NCBI RefSeq assembly: GCF_017948455.1
Contig: NZ_JAFFSU010000007.1
Coordinates: forward strand, 62,001 to 126,000
Direction of reading: 5' to 3'
Length of the DNA: 64,000 nucleotides
Origin: Streptomyces sp. GESEQ-4
Lineage (GTDB): Bacteria; Actinomycetota; Actinomycetes; Streptomycetales; Streptomycetaceae
This document shows positions 43,134 to 51,773 of the stretch, one piece after another. The notes beneath the pieces are model-generated. The model was not told where the DNA came from and did no database searches. It saw only the letters and a list, made by a program, of their open reading frames with translations. The translations under genes and the position numbers were made by a program. Numbering within the stretch: the stretch's first letter is position 1; each line of letters starts with the position of its first letter.

Positions 43134-43152
43134 CCCGGACCCTCGCCCTCGT

Positions 43153-43170
43153 GCATACCGGTCGGTATGC
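43153..43170. promoter_or_regulatory. Palindromic operator before the oxidoreductase gene
   Basis: GCATACCG-GT-CGGTATGC has perfect 8-base arms around two bases. It lies 49-66 bases before the GTG at 43219 and resembles TetR sites of the ATACCGGTCGGTAT type. Confidence 0.7.
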
Positions 43171-43218
43171 TCGACGGCAGTTCGTGCGTCACCGTCGCCG
43201 CCGCCCCCGGGAGGACCC

Positions 43219-45507
43219 GTGTCCCGCACCGCCCTGCGAATCTGCCCCCTGTGTGAGGCCACCTGCGGGCTGACCCTCACCATCGAGGGCACCCGTGTCA
43301 CCGGTGCCCGCGGTGATCGCGACGATGTGTTCAGCGAGGGGTTCATCTGCCCGAAGGGCGCCTCCTTCGGCGCCGTCGACGGCGACCCCGACCGGCTGCG
43401 CACACCCCTCGTCCGCAAGGACGGCGAGCTGCGCGAGGCCACCTGGCAGGAGGCCTTCGACGCGGTCGCCGCCGGTATCCGCCCGGCCGTCGAGCGCTAC
43501 GGCGCCAACTCGGTCGGCGTCGTCCTGGGCAACCCGAACGTCCACACCATGGCCGGCGCCCTCTACCCGCCCGTCCTGCTGGCCGGCCTCGGCACCCGCA
43601 GTCTGTTCACCGCCTCCACGGTCGACCAGATGCCCAAGCACGTCTCCAGCGGGCTCCTCTACGGCGACGCCCTCGCGATCCCCGTGCCCGACCTGGACCA
43701 CACCGACCACCTGCTCCTCATCGGCGCCAACCCCCTGGAATCCAACGGGAGTCTGTGCACCGCCCCCGACTTCCCCGGCAAGCTCAAGGCCCTCAAGGCC
43801 CGCGGCGGCACCCTCACCGTCATCGACCCGCGCCGCACCCGCACCGCCAAACTCGCCGACCGCCACCTCGCCATCCGCCCCGGCACGGACGCCCTGCTGC
43901 TCGCGGCGATGACGTACGTCCTCTTCGAGGAGGAACTCGTCGACCTCGGCGGCCTGACGCCCCATGTGCAGGGGGTCGAAGAACTCCGGGACGCCGTACG
44001 GCACTTCACCCCCGAAGCCGTCACCGCCGCCTGCGACATCGACGCCGACGTCATCCGCGCCCTCGCCCGCGAACTCGCCGCCGCCCCCACCGCCGCCGTC
44101 TACGCCCGCATCGGCAGCTGCACCGTCTCGCACGGCACCCTGGCCAGCTGGCTCGTCGACGTCCTCAACATCCTCACCGGCAACCTCGACCGCCCCGGCG
44201 GCGCGCTCTTCCCGCAGTCGGCCACCGACAAGACGCCCCGGCCCGCCGGACCCGGTCGCGGCTTCCAGCTCGCCCGCTGGCACTCCCGCGTCAGCGAACA
44301 CCCCGAGGCCAAAGGCGAGTTGCCGCTGTCCGCGCTCGCCGAGGAGATCGACACCGCCACACCCGAGGGCGAGCCGATCCGCGCCCTCATCGCCATCGCC
44401 GCCAACCCGGTGCTGTCCGCCCCCGACGGCGACCGGCTCGACAAGGCCCTCGACTCGCTCGACTTCATGGTCAGCGTCGACCCCTACCTCAACGAGACCT
44501 CCCGCCACGCCCACGTCGTCCTGCCGCCGCCCCCGCCCTCCCAGAGCGCCCACTACGACTTCGCCTTCAACACCTTCGCCGTACGCAATCAGGTCCGCTA
44601 CACCCGCGCCGCCGTCCCGCTCGAACCCGGCCGCATGTCCGAGAGCGAGATCCTCGCCCGGCTGACCCTCGCGGCGACCGGCATGCACGGCGCCGACCCC
44701 GCGGCCGTGGACGCGCTGGTCGTACAGCAGACCCTGGGCAAGGCCGTCAAGGAGCCGCACTCTCCCGTGCACGGCAGGGACCCTGAGGAACTGGCGGAGC
44801 AGCTCACCGGCGAGAACGGCCCCGAGCGGCGGCTCGACATGATGCTGCGCCTCGGCCCCTACGGCGACGGGTTCGGCGTACGACCGGACGGCCTGACCCT
44901 GGAGAAGGTCCTCGCGCATCCACACGGCATCGACCTCGGACCGCTGCGCCCGCGGCTGCCGCAGCCGCTGAAGACCCCGTCCGGCAAGATCGAGCTGCTG
45001 CCGCAGCCGATCGCCGACGACCTGCCCCGGCTGACGCGCGCCCTCGACGAGCGGCCCGACGGACTCGTCCTGATCGGCCGCCGCCATCTGCGCTCCAACA
45101 ACAGCTGGATGCACAACGTCCCCGCCCTGACCGGCGGCACCAACCGCTGCACCCTGCACATCCACCCCGCCGACGCCGAACGCCTCGGCGTGCGCGACGG
45201 GGCGCCGGTGCGGCTGAAGGGCGCCGGGGGAGAGGTGACGGCCCCGGCCGAGGTCACCGACGGCGTCCGGCAGGGCGTGGTCAGCCTGCCGCACGGATGG
45301 GGCCACAACCGTCCCGGCACCCGGCTCGGCCACGCCTCCACCGACCCCGGCGTCAACGTCAACCAGCTCCTCGACGGCAGCCTGCTCGACCCGCTGTCGG
45401 GCAACGCGGTCCTCAACGGAGTGCCTGTGGAAATCTCCCCTGTGACCGAAGCCGTGACCGAAGCCGTGAGCGAAGCCGTGACCGAAAAGCTCACCCCGCT
45501 GACCTGA
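43219..45507 (+). CDS. Molybdopterin-dependent oxidoreductase with [4Fe-4S] site
   Basis: 762 residues from a GTG at 43219 with GGGAGGA ahead. Cys residues at 9, 12, 16 and about 44 (CPLCEATC, then FICPKG) hold a [4Fe-4S] cluster. Molybdopterin-binding parts follow (LLLIGANPLESNGSLCTAPDFPGKLKALKARGGTLTVIDPRRTRTAKLADRHLAIRPGTDALLLAAM), and the C-terminal domain has RRHLRSNNSWMHN and HIHPADAERLGVRDGAPVRLKG. It belongs to the formate dehydrogenase/assimilatory nitrate reductase group, but no partner subunit is nearby. The last 20 residues are short Thr-Glu-Ala-Val repeats, encoded by a 12-base direct repeat. Substrate not known. Confidence 0.88.
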   Translation: MSRTALRICPLCEATCGLTLTIEGTRVTGARGDRDDVFSEGFICPKGASFGAVDGDPDRLRTPLVRKDGELREATWQEAFDAVAAGIRPAVERYGANSVGVVLGNPNVHTMAGALYPPVLLAGLGTRSLFTASTVDQMPKHVSSGLLYGDALAIPVPDLDHTDHLLLIGANPLESNGSLCTAPDFPGKLKALKARGGTLTVIDPRRTRTAKLADRHLAIRPGTDALLLAAMTYVLFEEELVDLGGLTPHVQGVEELRDAVRHFTPEAVTAACDIDADVIRALARELAAAPTAAVYARIGSCTVSHGTLASWLVDVLNILTGNLDRPGGALFPQSATDKTPRPAGPGRGFQLARWHSRVSEHPEAKGELPLSALAEEIDTATPEGEPIRALIAIAANPVLSAPDGDRLDKALDSLDFMVSVDPYLNETSRHAHVVLPPPPPSQSAHYDFAFNTFAVRNQVRYTRAAVPLEPGRMSESEILARLTLAATGMHGADPAAVDALVVQQTLGKAVKEPHSPVHGRDPEELAEQLTGENGPERRLDMMLRLGPYGDGFGVRPDGLTLEKVLAHPHGIDLGPLRPRLPQPLKTPSGKIELLPQPIADDLPRLTRALDERPDGLVLIGRRHLRSNNSWMHNVPALTGGTNRCTLHIHPADAERLGVRDGAPVRLKGAGGEVTAPAEVTDGVRQGVVSLPHGWGHNRPGTRLGHASTDPGVNVNQLLDGSLLDPLSGNAVLNGVPVEISPVTEAVTEAVSEAVTEKLTPLT

Positions 45508-45577
45508 GCAAAGCCGTGACCAGGAGTTTTGCGCTTATTGCTCGCATGTCAACGTCTTGTTAACGCCGTTCGACGGC

Positions 45578-45632
45578 ACCTAACGTCATCGCACTGCCGA
45601 CTCCGGTGGGAGTTCAAGGGCGAACGTTAGGT
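45578..45632. promoter_or_regulatory. 9-bp inverted repeat in the leader of the citrate transporter
   Basis: ACCTAACGT (45578-45586) and ACGTTAGGT (45624-45632) are exact inverted copies with 37 bases between. The second ends eight bases before the start codon, and no ribosome site is obvious there. Pairing would fold the leader, so the repeat may work as an operator pair or as an RNA hairpin. Confidence 0.5.
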
Positions 45633-45640
45633 ATCCACTC

Positions 45641-47044
45641 ATGCTGACCATCCTCGGCTTCGCCATGATCGCGACCTTCCTGGTCCTGATCATGATGAAG
45701 AAGATGTCGCCGATCGCGGCGCTCGTGCTGATCCCAGCGCTGTTCTGCGTGTTCGTCGGGAAGGGCGCCAAGCTCGGTGACTACGTCATCGACGGCGTGA
45801 CCAGCCTTGCCCCGACCGCGGCGATGCTCATGTTCGCGATCGTCTACTTCGGAGTGATGATCGACGTCGGGCTCTTCGACCCGATCGTCCGGGGGATCCT
45901 CAAGTTCTGCAAGGCCGACCCGATGCGCATCGTCGTCGGCACCGCCGTACTCGCCGCCATCGTCTCGCTCGACGGCGACGGCTCGACCACCTTCATGATC
46001 ACGGTCTCGGCGATGTACCCGCTGTACAAGCGCCTGAAGATGAGCCTGGTCGTCATGACCGGTGTCGCCGCGATGGCCAACGGCGTGATGAACACCCTGC
46101 CGTGGGGCGGCCCGACGGCCCGCGCCGCCACCGCCCTCAAGCTGGACGCCAGCGAGATCTTCATCCCGATGATCCCGGCCCTCGCCGTCGGCCTCCTCGG
46201 CGTCTTCGTGCTCTCGTACGTCCTCGGCATGCGCGAGCGCAAGCGGCTCGGCACGCTGACGCTGGACGAGGTGCTGGTGGACGAGAAGGAGACGGAGACC
46301 GTTCTCGTGGGTGCCGGAGGCTCCGGCAAGACCCCGGTGGCCACCGGCGGTTCGGGCGGCGGCACGGACGCCGACGCGCCCGACGACGAGGACGACAGCA
46401 TGCTCAAGGTCCTCGACCCGGCCCGGCCCACCCTGCGCCCCAAGCTGTACTGGTTCAACGCGCTGCTCACGGTGGTCCTGCTCACCGCCATGATCATGGA
46501 GTGGCTGCCGATCCCGGTGCTGTTCCTGCTCGGCGCGGCCCTGGCGCTGACCGTCAACTTCCCGCACATGCCCGACCAGAAGGCCGGCATCGGCGCCCAC
46601 GCCGAGAACGTCCTCAACGTTTCCGGCATGGTCTTCGCCGCCGCCGTCTTCACCGGCGTCCTCCAGGGCACCGGCATGGTCGACAGCATGGCCAAGTGGA
46701 TGGTGGACGTCATCCCCGAGGGCATGGGCCCGCACATGGCCCTGGTCACCGGTCTGCTGAGCCTCCCGCTCACCTACTTCATGTCGAACGACGGCTTCTA
46801 CTTCGGTGTCCTGCCCGTCCTCGCCGAGGCCGGTGCCGCGCACGGCGTCTCCCCGTTGGAGATGGCCCGCGCCTCCCTGGTCGGCCAGCCGCTGCACATG
46901 TCGAGCCCGCTCGTCCCGGCCGTGTACGTCCTGGTCGGCATGGCCAAGGTGGAGTTCGGCGACCACACGAGGTTCGTGGTGAAGTGGGCGGCGCTCACAT
47001 GTCTGATCATCCTCGGGTCGGGCATCCTCTTCGGAATCATCTGA
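45641..47044 (+). CDS. CitMHS-family metal-citrate transporter
   Basis: 467 residues with about 12 helices. It starts LTILGFAMIATFLVLIMMKKMSPIAALVLIPALFCVF. MLMFAIVYFGVMIDVGLFDPIVRGILKFCKADPMRIVVGTAVLAAIVSLDGDGSTTFMITVSAMYPLYKRL is the hallmark of CitMHS. A Gly/Asp-rich loop (about residues 224-248) separates the two halves. The second half ends with FMSNDGFYFGVLPVLAEAGAAHGVSPLEMARASLVGQPLHMSSPLVPAVYVLVG. The family takes up citrate bound to metal ions, Ca or Fe in actinomycetes. Probably coupled to the next MFS gene by position. Confidence 0.93.
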   Translation: MLTILGFAMIATFLVLIMMKKMSPIAALVLIPALFCVFVGKGAKLGDYVIDGVTSLAPTAAMLMFAIVYFGVMIDVGLFDPIVRGILKFCKADPMRIVVGTAVLAAIVSLDGDGSTTFMITVSAMYPLYKRLKMSLVVMTGVAAMANGVMNTLPWGGPTARAATALKLDASEIFIPMIPALAVGLLGVFVLSYVLGMRERKRLGTLTLDEVLVDEKETETVLVGAGGSGKTPVATGGSGGGTDADAPDDEDDSMLKVLDPARPTLRPKLYWFNALLTVVLLTAMIMEWLPIPVLFLLGAALALTVNFPHMPDQKAGIGAHAENVLNVSGMVFAAAVFTGVLQGTGMVDSMAKWMVDVIPEGMGPHMALVTGLLSLPLTYFMSNDGFYFGVLPVLAEAGAAHGVSPLEMARASLVGQPLHMSSPLVPAVYVLVGMAKVEFGDHTRFVVKWAALTCLIILGSGILFGII

Positions 47045-47067
47045 CGTACCGCACGGAGGACTCGATC

Positions 47068-48303
47068 ATGGCGCCCGGTGGGAACCGCGGCTGGCTGCTC
47101 CGCCTCGTCATCGCCTTCAGCTTCGCGCAGGGGGCGGTGTCGATGGCCCGGCCGGCCGTCTCCTACCGGGCGCTCGCGCTGGGTGCCGACGAGCGGGCGA
47201 TCGGCGTCATCGCGGGTGTGTACGCCCTGCTCCCGCTGTTCGCCGCCGTCCCGCTGGGCCGCCGTACCGACCACGGCCGCTGTGCGCCCCTGCTGCCCGT
47301 CGGTGTGGTCCTGATATCCGGCGGCTGCGCGCTCAGCGGCCTCGTCGACTCCCTCTGGGCGATGGCGGTCTGGAGCGGAGTGATGGGACTCGGACATCTG
47401 TCCTTCGTCATCGGCGCCCAGTCGCTCGTCGCCCGCCAGTCCGCCCCGCACGAACAGGACCGCAATTTCGGCCACTTCACCATCGGCGCCTCGCTCGGCC
47501 AACTGGTCGGCCCGATCGCGGCGGGCGTGCTGATCGGCGGCCGGGACATGGCCGGGACGAGCGCCCTCGCGTTGCTGGTCGCGGGTGCGGGGGCGGCGGT
47601 CGCCTTCACGTCGCTGTGGCGCATAGAGGACCGTACGACCGCCAAGTCCCGTACCGCGCAAGGTGACCGCGTCCCCGTCCAGCGCATCCTGCGCGCCCGG
47701 GGTGTCCCCGCGGGCATCCTCATCAGCCTCTCCGTGCTGTCCGCGACCGACATCCTCACCGCCTATCTGCCGGTGGTCGGCGAACACCGGGGCATCGCGC
47801 CGTCGGTCATCGGCGTGCTGCTCAGCCTGCGTGCGGCGGCCACGATCGCGTGCCGTCTGGTGCTGACCCCGCTGCTGAGGCTGCTGGGCCGGACGCTGCT
47901 GCTCACCGTGACCTGTTCGCTGGCGGCCCTGCTGTGCGCGGGCATCGCGCTGCCGGTGCCGGTGTGGGCGCTGGCCCTGATCCTCGTCGCCCTCGGCTTC
48001 TGTCTCGGCGTCGGCCAGCCGCTGTCCATGACGACGGTCGTCCAGGCGGCCCCCGACGGCGCCCGCTCCACGGCCCTCGCACTCCGGCTGACCGGCAACC
48101 GCCTCGGCCAGGTCGCCGCGCCGGCGACCGCGGGTCTGGTCGCGGGGGTCGCGGGTGTGGCGGCGCCGTTCGTGATGCTGGGGGGTCTGTTGCTGCTGTC
48201 GGCGGGGGGCGCGCTGCGGACGCCGAAGGGACCCGGGGGTCCTGGCCCCGCCTCGCCAGCGCGGCCGAGGCGCTCCAGATTCCGCCGCACGAGTGATATC
48301 TGA
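47068..48303 (+). CDS. MFS transporter
   Basis: 411 residues, start ATG at 47068 after GGAGGA. Twelve predicted helices with the loop motif VPLGRRTDHGRCAPLLPVG between helices 2 and 3, and PAIAAGVLIGGR-type helices. LSFVIGAQSLVARQSAPHEQDRNFGHFTIGASLGQLVGP and GFCLGVGQPLSMTTVVQAAPDGARSTALALRLTGNRLGQVAAPATAGL are conserved MFS features. The C-terminus is Pro/Arg-rich. It sits 23 bases after the citrate transporter stop. Substrate unknown. Confidence 0.88.
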   Translation: MAPGGNRGWLLRLVIAFSFAQGAVSMARPAVSYRALALGADERAIGVIAGVYALLPLFAAVPLGRRTDHGRCAPLLPVGVVLISGGCALSGLVDSLWAMAVWSGVMGLGHLSFVIGAQSLVARQSAPHEQDRNFGHFTIGASLGQLVGPIAAGVLIGGRDMAGTSALALLVAGAGAAVAFTSLWRIEDRTTAKSRTAQGDRVPVQRILRARGVPAGILISLSVLSATDILTAYLPVVGEHRGIAPSVIGVLLSLRAAATIACRLVLTPLLRLLGRTLLLTVTCSLAALLCAGIALPVPVWALALILVALGFCLGVGQPLSMTTVVQAAPDGARSTALALRLTGNRLGQVAAPATAGLVAGVAGVAAPFVMLGGLLLLSAGGALRTPKGPGGPGPASPARPRRSRFRRTSDI

Positions 48304-48332
48304 CGACGCGCCGGGGTCGGTACGGCGCGTCG
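48304..48332. terminator. Hairpin terminator after the MFS gene
   Basis: CGACGCGCC and GGCGCGTCG arms with an 11-base loop, directly after the stop codon. Confidence 0.7.
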
Positions 48333-48363
48333 CAGTGCGCGTAACGGAGAGTCAGGCGAAAGA

Positions 48364-48383
48364 ACGATTTGTATGAAAATCGT
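48364..48383. promoter_or_regulatory. Inverted repeat before the secreted-protein gene
   Basis: ACGATTT (48364-48370) and AAATCGT (48377-48383) with six bases between, just upstream of GGAGGAG (48391-48397) and the ATG at 48403. It is unusually AT-rich for this window and is a probable operator. Confidence 0.55.
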
Positions 48384-48402
48384 CTGAATCGGAGGAGCGC
48401 GC

Positions 48403-49029
48403 ATGCCCACCCAGACACCCACACGTACCTTCCGCCGCCGCGCGGGCGCCACTGTCGTCCTCACCGCCCTCACCGCGGCGGGCGCGTCATGGGTGGCGGC
48501 GCCGACGGCGTCGGCCCAAGGGGAGAACGGCGACATCAGGATCCACAGCGCGGGCGTGCCCTTCGGGGACTCGAGAGACGAGCCGGTGGTCTGCAGGTTC
48601 TATCTCGACGCCGTCAACTTCGACGTCCTCCCCGCCATCGCCTACACCATCACGCCGCAGCCTCCGCTGCCCTCCGCCGCCACCGTCGCCGGCACCATCC
48701 AGCTCGGCGGGGGCGCCGGTCACACCGACCAGCTGAGGCTCGCGGACGGACAGTACAAGATCACCTGGATCGTGCTGGGCGCCCCCAAGGAGAAGGTCTT
48801 CCGCGTCAACTGCCGCGACCGCAACCGCATCGAGGACAACCACCGCGCCGACGGGGCCTGGGGGCCGGGCGACCACCGCGGCCCCCGGGGCGGTGTGCAC
48901 GCGGGCGGCGGCGGTCTCGTCGACAGCGCCGCCGCGTTCGCGCCGGTGACCGGCGCGGCGGCCGTGGTCGCCCTCGGCGGCACCATGTACTTCCGGATGA
49001 ACCGCCGCCGGCCCCATGGTGCCGCGTAG
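48403..49029 (+). CDS. Secreted protein with C-terminal membrane helix, sortase partner
   Basis: 208 residues. The signal peptide is about residues 1-38 (RRRAGATVVLTALTAAGASWVAAPTASA). The mature part is beta-rich with Cys at PVVCRFYLDAVNFDVLPAIAYTI and FRVNCRDRNRIEDNHRADGAWGPG. A Gly/His-rich linker leads to a C-terminal helix (AAAFAPVTGAAAVVALGGTMYFRM) and NRRR. This is the layout of a surface-anchored protein, but no LPXTG or LAXTG motif is present; FAPVTG is the nearest. The sortase gene overlaps its 3' end by 14 bases. Confidence 0.75.
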   Translation: MPTQTPTRTFRRRAGATVVLTALTAAGASWVAAPTASAQGENGDIRIHSAGVPFGDSRDEPVVCRFYLDAVNFDVLPAIAYTITPQPPLPSAATVAGTIQLGGGAGHTDQLRLADGQYKITWIVLGAPKEKVFRVNCRDRNRIEDNHRADGAWGPGDHRGPRGGVHAGGGGLVDSAAAFAPVTGAAAVVALGGTMYFRMNRRRPHGAA

Positions 49030-49741
49030 GCGCAGACGCAGGCCCTGGCACCGGACGCGCGCCTACCGCCTGACCAGGACGGCCCTGCTCGCGGCCGTCC
49101 TGGTCACGGTGGGGGTGCGGTGCGAGAAGCCGGACATGCCGGTGGCGCCGGAAGGAGCCGACGGCCCGGCCCCCGTGGCGGCCCCCGCCCCGTCCCGCCC
49201 CACACCCTCCGCTCACCCCGTCCGCGCCGAACGCCGCCCCACACCCACACCCACACCCACACCCACGCCCCCGCTCCGCCCGCTGCCCCGGTCCCGGCCG
49301 ACAACCCTCCGCATCCCGTCCCTCGGCATCGACGCCCCGGTCATGGGCCTCGGGCTCGACCCGGACCGGGAACTGGAGACGCCCCCGATCGACAAGCCCA
49401 AGCTCGTCGGCTGGTACGAGGGCGGCCCCACGCCCGGCGAGCCCGGCACTGCCATCGCCGTCGGCCACCGCGACACCAGAACCGGCCGCGCCGTCTTCGC
49501 CGGGCTGGCCGAGGTGAAGCCCGGCAAGCCGATCGAGGCGCGGCGCGCGGACGGCCGTACTGCCGTCTACACCGTGGACCGGGTCAAGGTCTTCGACAAG
49601 GCGGACTTCCCCGACAAGGAGGTCTACGGCCCGGCCAAGCGCCCGGAACTCCGTGTGATCACCTGCGGTGGCCTCTTCAGCCGGCGCTCTGGCTACACCA
49701 GCAACGTGGTGGTCTTCGCCCACCTGACCGCCACAAAGTGA
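49016..49741 (+). CDS. Class F sortase-like transpeptidase
   Basis: 241 residues from an ATG inside the previous gene. An Arg-rich start is followed by a membrane helix (LTRTALLAAVLVTVGV) and a Pro/Thr linker encoded by a CACACC repeat. The sortase barrel starts near LRIPSLGIDAPVMGLGLDPDRELETPPIDKPKLVGWYEGGPTPGEPGTAIAVGHRDT, with the His in GHRD. RVITCGG puts the catalytic Cys at 217, and the Arg lies in SRRSGYTSN. Class F sortases are typical of actinobacteria and lack a well-known target motif. The upstream gene is the obvious substrate candidate. Confidence 0.85.
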   Translation: MVPRRRRRRPWHRTRAYRLTRTALLAAVLVTVGVRCEKPDMPVAPEGADGPAPVAAPAPSRPTPSAHPVRAERRPTPTPTPTPTPPLRPLPRSRPTTLRIPSLGIDAPVMGLGLDPDRELETPPIDKPKLVGWYEGGPTPGEPGTAIAVGHRDTRTGRAVFAGLAEVKPGKPIEARRADGRTAVYTVDRVKVFDKADFPDKEVYGPAKRPELRVITCGGLFSRRSGYTSNVVVFAHLTATK

Positions 49742-49862
49742 CCAACCTCTTCCCCGACCGCGCACATTCCGTTAACTTCCGTGACGCACAGCCCCGTCCG
49801 ACCCGGGCGGGGCATTTCGACCGCGGAACCAGCGCACGAGTGAGCCCTCGGGGGCACCTGTC

Positions 49863-51209
49863 ATGACACGCGCCATCTCTCTGCACGATGTGAGCAAGGT
49901 GTACGACCGTGGTGTCCGCGTGGTGGACCGGCTGTCGCTGGACATCGAGCCCGGTGAGTTCCTGGTGCTGCTCGGGCCGTCCGGGTGCGGGAAGTCCACC
50001 GTCCTCAGGATGATCGCGGGGCTGGAGGAGATCACCGAGGGCGAGCTGCTGCTCGACGGCGTGTACGCCAACGAGTTGGTGCCGTCCGAGCGGAACATTG
50101 CGATGGTCTTCCAGAACTTCGCGCTGTACCCGAGCATGACCAGCCGCGACAACATCGGCTTCCCGCTGCGCATCGAGGCGCCCGGCGCGGACCCCCGCCC
50201 GCGCGTGGACGCCACCGCCCGCATGCTGGGCATCGAGGACCTGCTCGACCGCTTCCCCGGCCAGCTCTCCGGCGGCGAACGCCAACGCGTCGCCATGGGC
50301 CGCGCCATCGCCCGGCACCCCTCCGCGTTCCTGATGGACGAACCGCTGTCCAACCTCGACGCCAAACTCCGCAACCACCTGCGGGCCGAAATATCCGCCC
50401 TCACCCGCGAGTTGGGCGTCACCACGGTGTACGTCACCCACGACCAGGCCGAGGCCATGTCGCTCGGCGACCGGGTCGCCGTCCTGCGCGGCGGCCGCCT
50501 CCAGCAGGTCGGCACCCCGCGCTCGGTGTACGCGCTGCCCCGCAACGTCTTCGTCGCCGCTTTCATCGGCATCCCGCGCATCAACCTGCTGCGCGGCCTG
50601 GTGCGCGCCCCGCTCGACGGCGCGATGACCATCAGCCTCGGCAAGCAGTATCTGCGGCTGCCCGAACCCCTGTCCCAGGACCACCAGTTGCTCCGTGTCC
50701 AGCAGGGCCGGGAGGTCATCGTCGGCCTGCGCTCGGAGGCGGTACGCATCGCCAAACCGGCGTCCGCCCGGCCCGGTGAGGCCGTGCTCACCGGTCTGGT
50801 CGAGCATGTCGAGTTCCAGGGCCACGAGGTCCTCGTCCACTTCAACACCGGCTCCCAGCCGGCCGTCGTACCCGATCTGGAGGCCCCGCGCCCGGCCCGC
50901 CCGGCCCGCCCGGTCCGGCGCCGGCGCCGCGAGGGCGGCACGGTCCTGGACCGCATCCGCGAGCGCGCGGGCGCGCGGCGCGCGGGACCGGTGGTGGTCC
51001 TGGACCACCCGGCGGACGCGGCCCCCGACCCGGCGCCGCCCGAGGGCCGGCTCCCCGGCGACCTCATCGTCCGCACCACTCCGGACATCGAACTCCGGCA
51101 CGGTATGCAGGTCCCCCTCCTCGTCGACATCGCCCACCTGTTCGTCTTCGATCAGCACGGCGAGCGGATCTGCCCGGCTCCGGCGCGTTTGCCGGACTTG
51201 GACGAGTGA
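49863..51209 (+). CDS. Orphan sugar-type ABC importer ATPase (MsiK/UgpC-like)
   Basis: 448 residues. LLGPSGCGKSTVLRMIAGLEEITEGELLLDGVYANELVPSERNIAMVFQNFALYPSMT covers Walker A and the Q-loop, and LSGGERQRVAMGRAIARHPSAFLMDEPLSNLDAKLRNHLRAEI covers signature, Walker B and D-loop. YVTHDQAEAMSLGDRVAVL holds the switch His. A TOBE-type C-terminal domain is interrupted by an extra Pro/Arg-rich stretch (residues about 338-380), making the protein longer than the about 370 usual in this family. No permease or binding protein lies next to it, so it may serve distant transporters, as MsiK does. Confidence 0.88.
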   Translation: MTRAISLHDVSKVYDRGVRVVDRLSLDIEPGEFLVLLGPSGCGKSTVLRMIAGLEEITEGELLLDGVYANELVPSERNIAMVFQNFALYPSMTSRDNIGFPLRIEAPGADPRPRVDATARMLGIEDLLDRFPGQLSGGERQRVAMGRAIARHPSAFLMDEPLSNLDAKLRNHLRAEISALTRELGVTTVYVTHDQAEAMSLGDRVAVLRGGRLQQVGTPRSVYALPRNVFVAAFIGIPRINLLRGLVRAPLDGAMTISLGKQYLRLPEPLSQDHQLLRVQQGREVIVGLRSEAVRIAKPASARPGEAVLTGLVEHVEFQGHEVLVHFNTGSQPAVVPDLEAPRPARPARPVRRRRREGGTVLDRIRERAGARRAGPVVVLDHPADAAPDPAPPEGRLPGDLIVRTTPDIELRHGMQVPLLVDIAHLFVFDQHGERICPAPARLPDLDE

Positions 51210-51228
51210 GGCCCGCGACGATGGGTGC

Positions 51229-51681
51229 ATGAATCTCCAACTCACCCGCACCCAGGCCGCGTTCGCCGTGGCCGGGCTGCTGCTCGCCGTCGGCGCTCCG
51301 ACCGCCTACGCCACCTTCGACGAGGGGACCTCCGCCGTGCCGCCGCGCGGAGAGCCGTACATCGAGACCCAGCTCTTCTTCGGCACCGCGCGCCCGGACG
51401 GCGGTCCGGCCGTCACCGACAGGCAGTTCATGGCCTTCATCGACAAGGAGGTCACGCCCGGCTTCCCGAACGGGCTGACCGTGCAGAGCGGGCGCGGGCA
51501 GTGGAAGGACATGAGCGGCACGATCGAGAAGGAGCGGTCGTACGAGCTGATCCTGCTGTATCCGGTGGCGGAGGCGGGCCCGAGCGACCGGAAGATCGAG
51601 GAGATCCGCCGGGACTACGAGAAGGCCTTCGGCCAGGAGTCGGTGGGCCGGGTCGACGACCGGGCCCGGGTCGACTTCTGA
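51229..51681 (+). CDS. DUF3574 secreted protein
   Basis: 150 residues from an ATG at 51229. The signal segment is about residues 1-29 (LTRTQAAFAVAGLLLAVGAPTAYA). The rest matches DUF3574: YIETQLFFGTARPDGGPAVTDRQFMAFIDKEVTPGFPNGLTVQSGRGQWKDMSGTIEKERSYELILLYP, then DRKIEEIRRDYEKAFGQESV. The function of this family is not known. It overlaps nothing and is followed by the aldehyde dehydrogenase promoter. Confidence 0.85.
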   Translation: MNLQLTRTQAAFAVAGLLLAVGAPTAYATFDEGTSAVPPRGEPYIETQLFFGTARPDGGPAVTDRQFMAFIDKEVTPGFPNGLTVQSGRGQWKDMSGTIEKERSYELILLYPVAEAGPSDRKIEEIRRDYEKAFGQESVGRVDDRARVDF

Positions 51682-51715
51682 CCGGTCCGTAAGCTCAGGC
51701 CCCCCTGGCGAGCAA

Positions 51716-51734
51716 AAACTAACATCGCTAGTTT
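51716..51734. promoter_or_regulatory. Operator of the aldehyde/alcohol dehydrogenase operon
   Basis: AAACTA-ACATCGC-TAGTTT, 6-base arms around 7 bases, 40 bases before the start codon. The same layout is found at 58330-58348 in front of a TetR/acyl-CoA dehydrogenase pair. Confidence 0.65.
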
Positions 51735-51773
51735 GGTGCTCGGAGCACATGGTCCCGCCCGGGAGGAAGCACG

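Noticed and set aside
43189-45333. A 714-codon minus-strand frame opposite the oxidoreductase
   Set aside because: Shadow of a clear molybdopterin enzyme. Its translation is Gly/Ala/Val rich with no fold signals.
49236-49270. CACACC tandem repeat, possible regulatory microsatellite
   Set aside because: It is in frame and codes for the Pro-Thr linker of the sortase.
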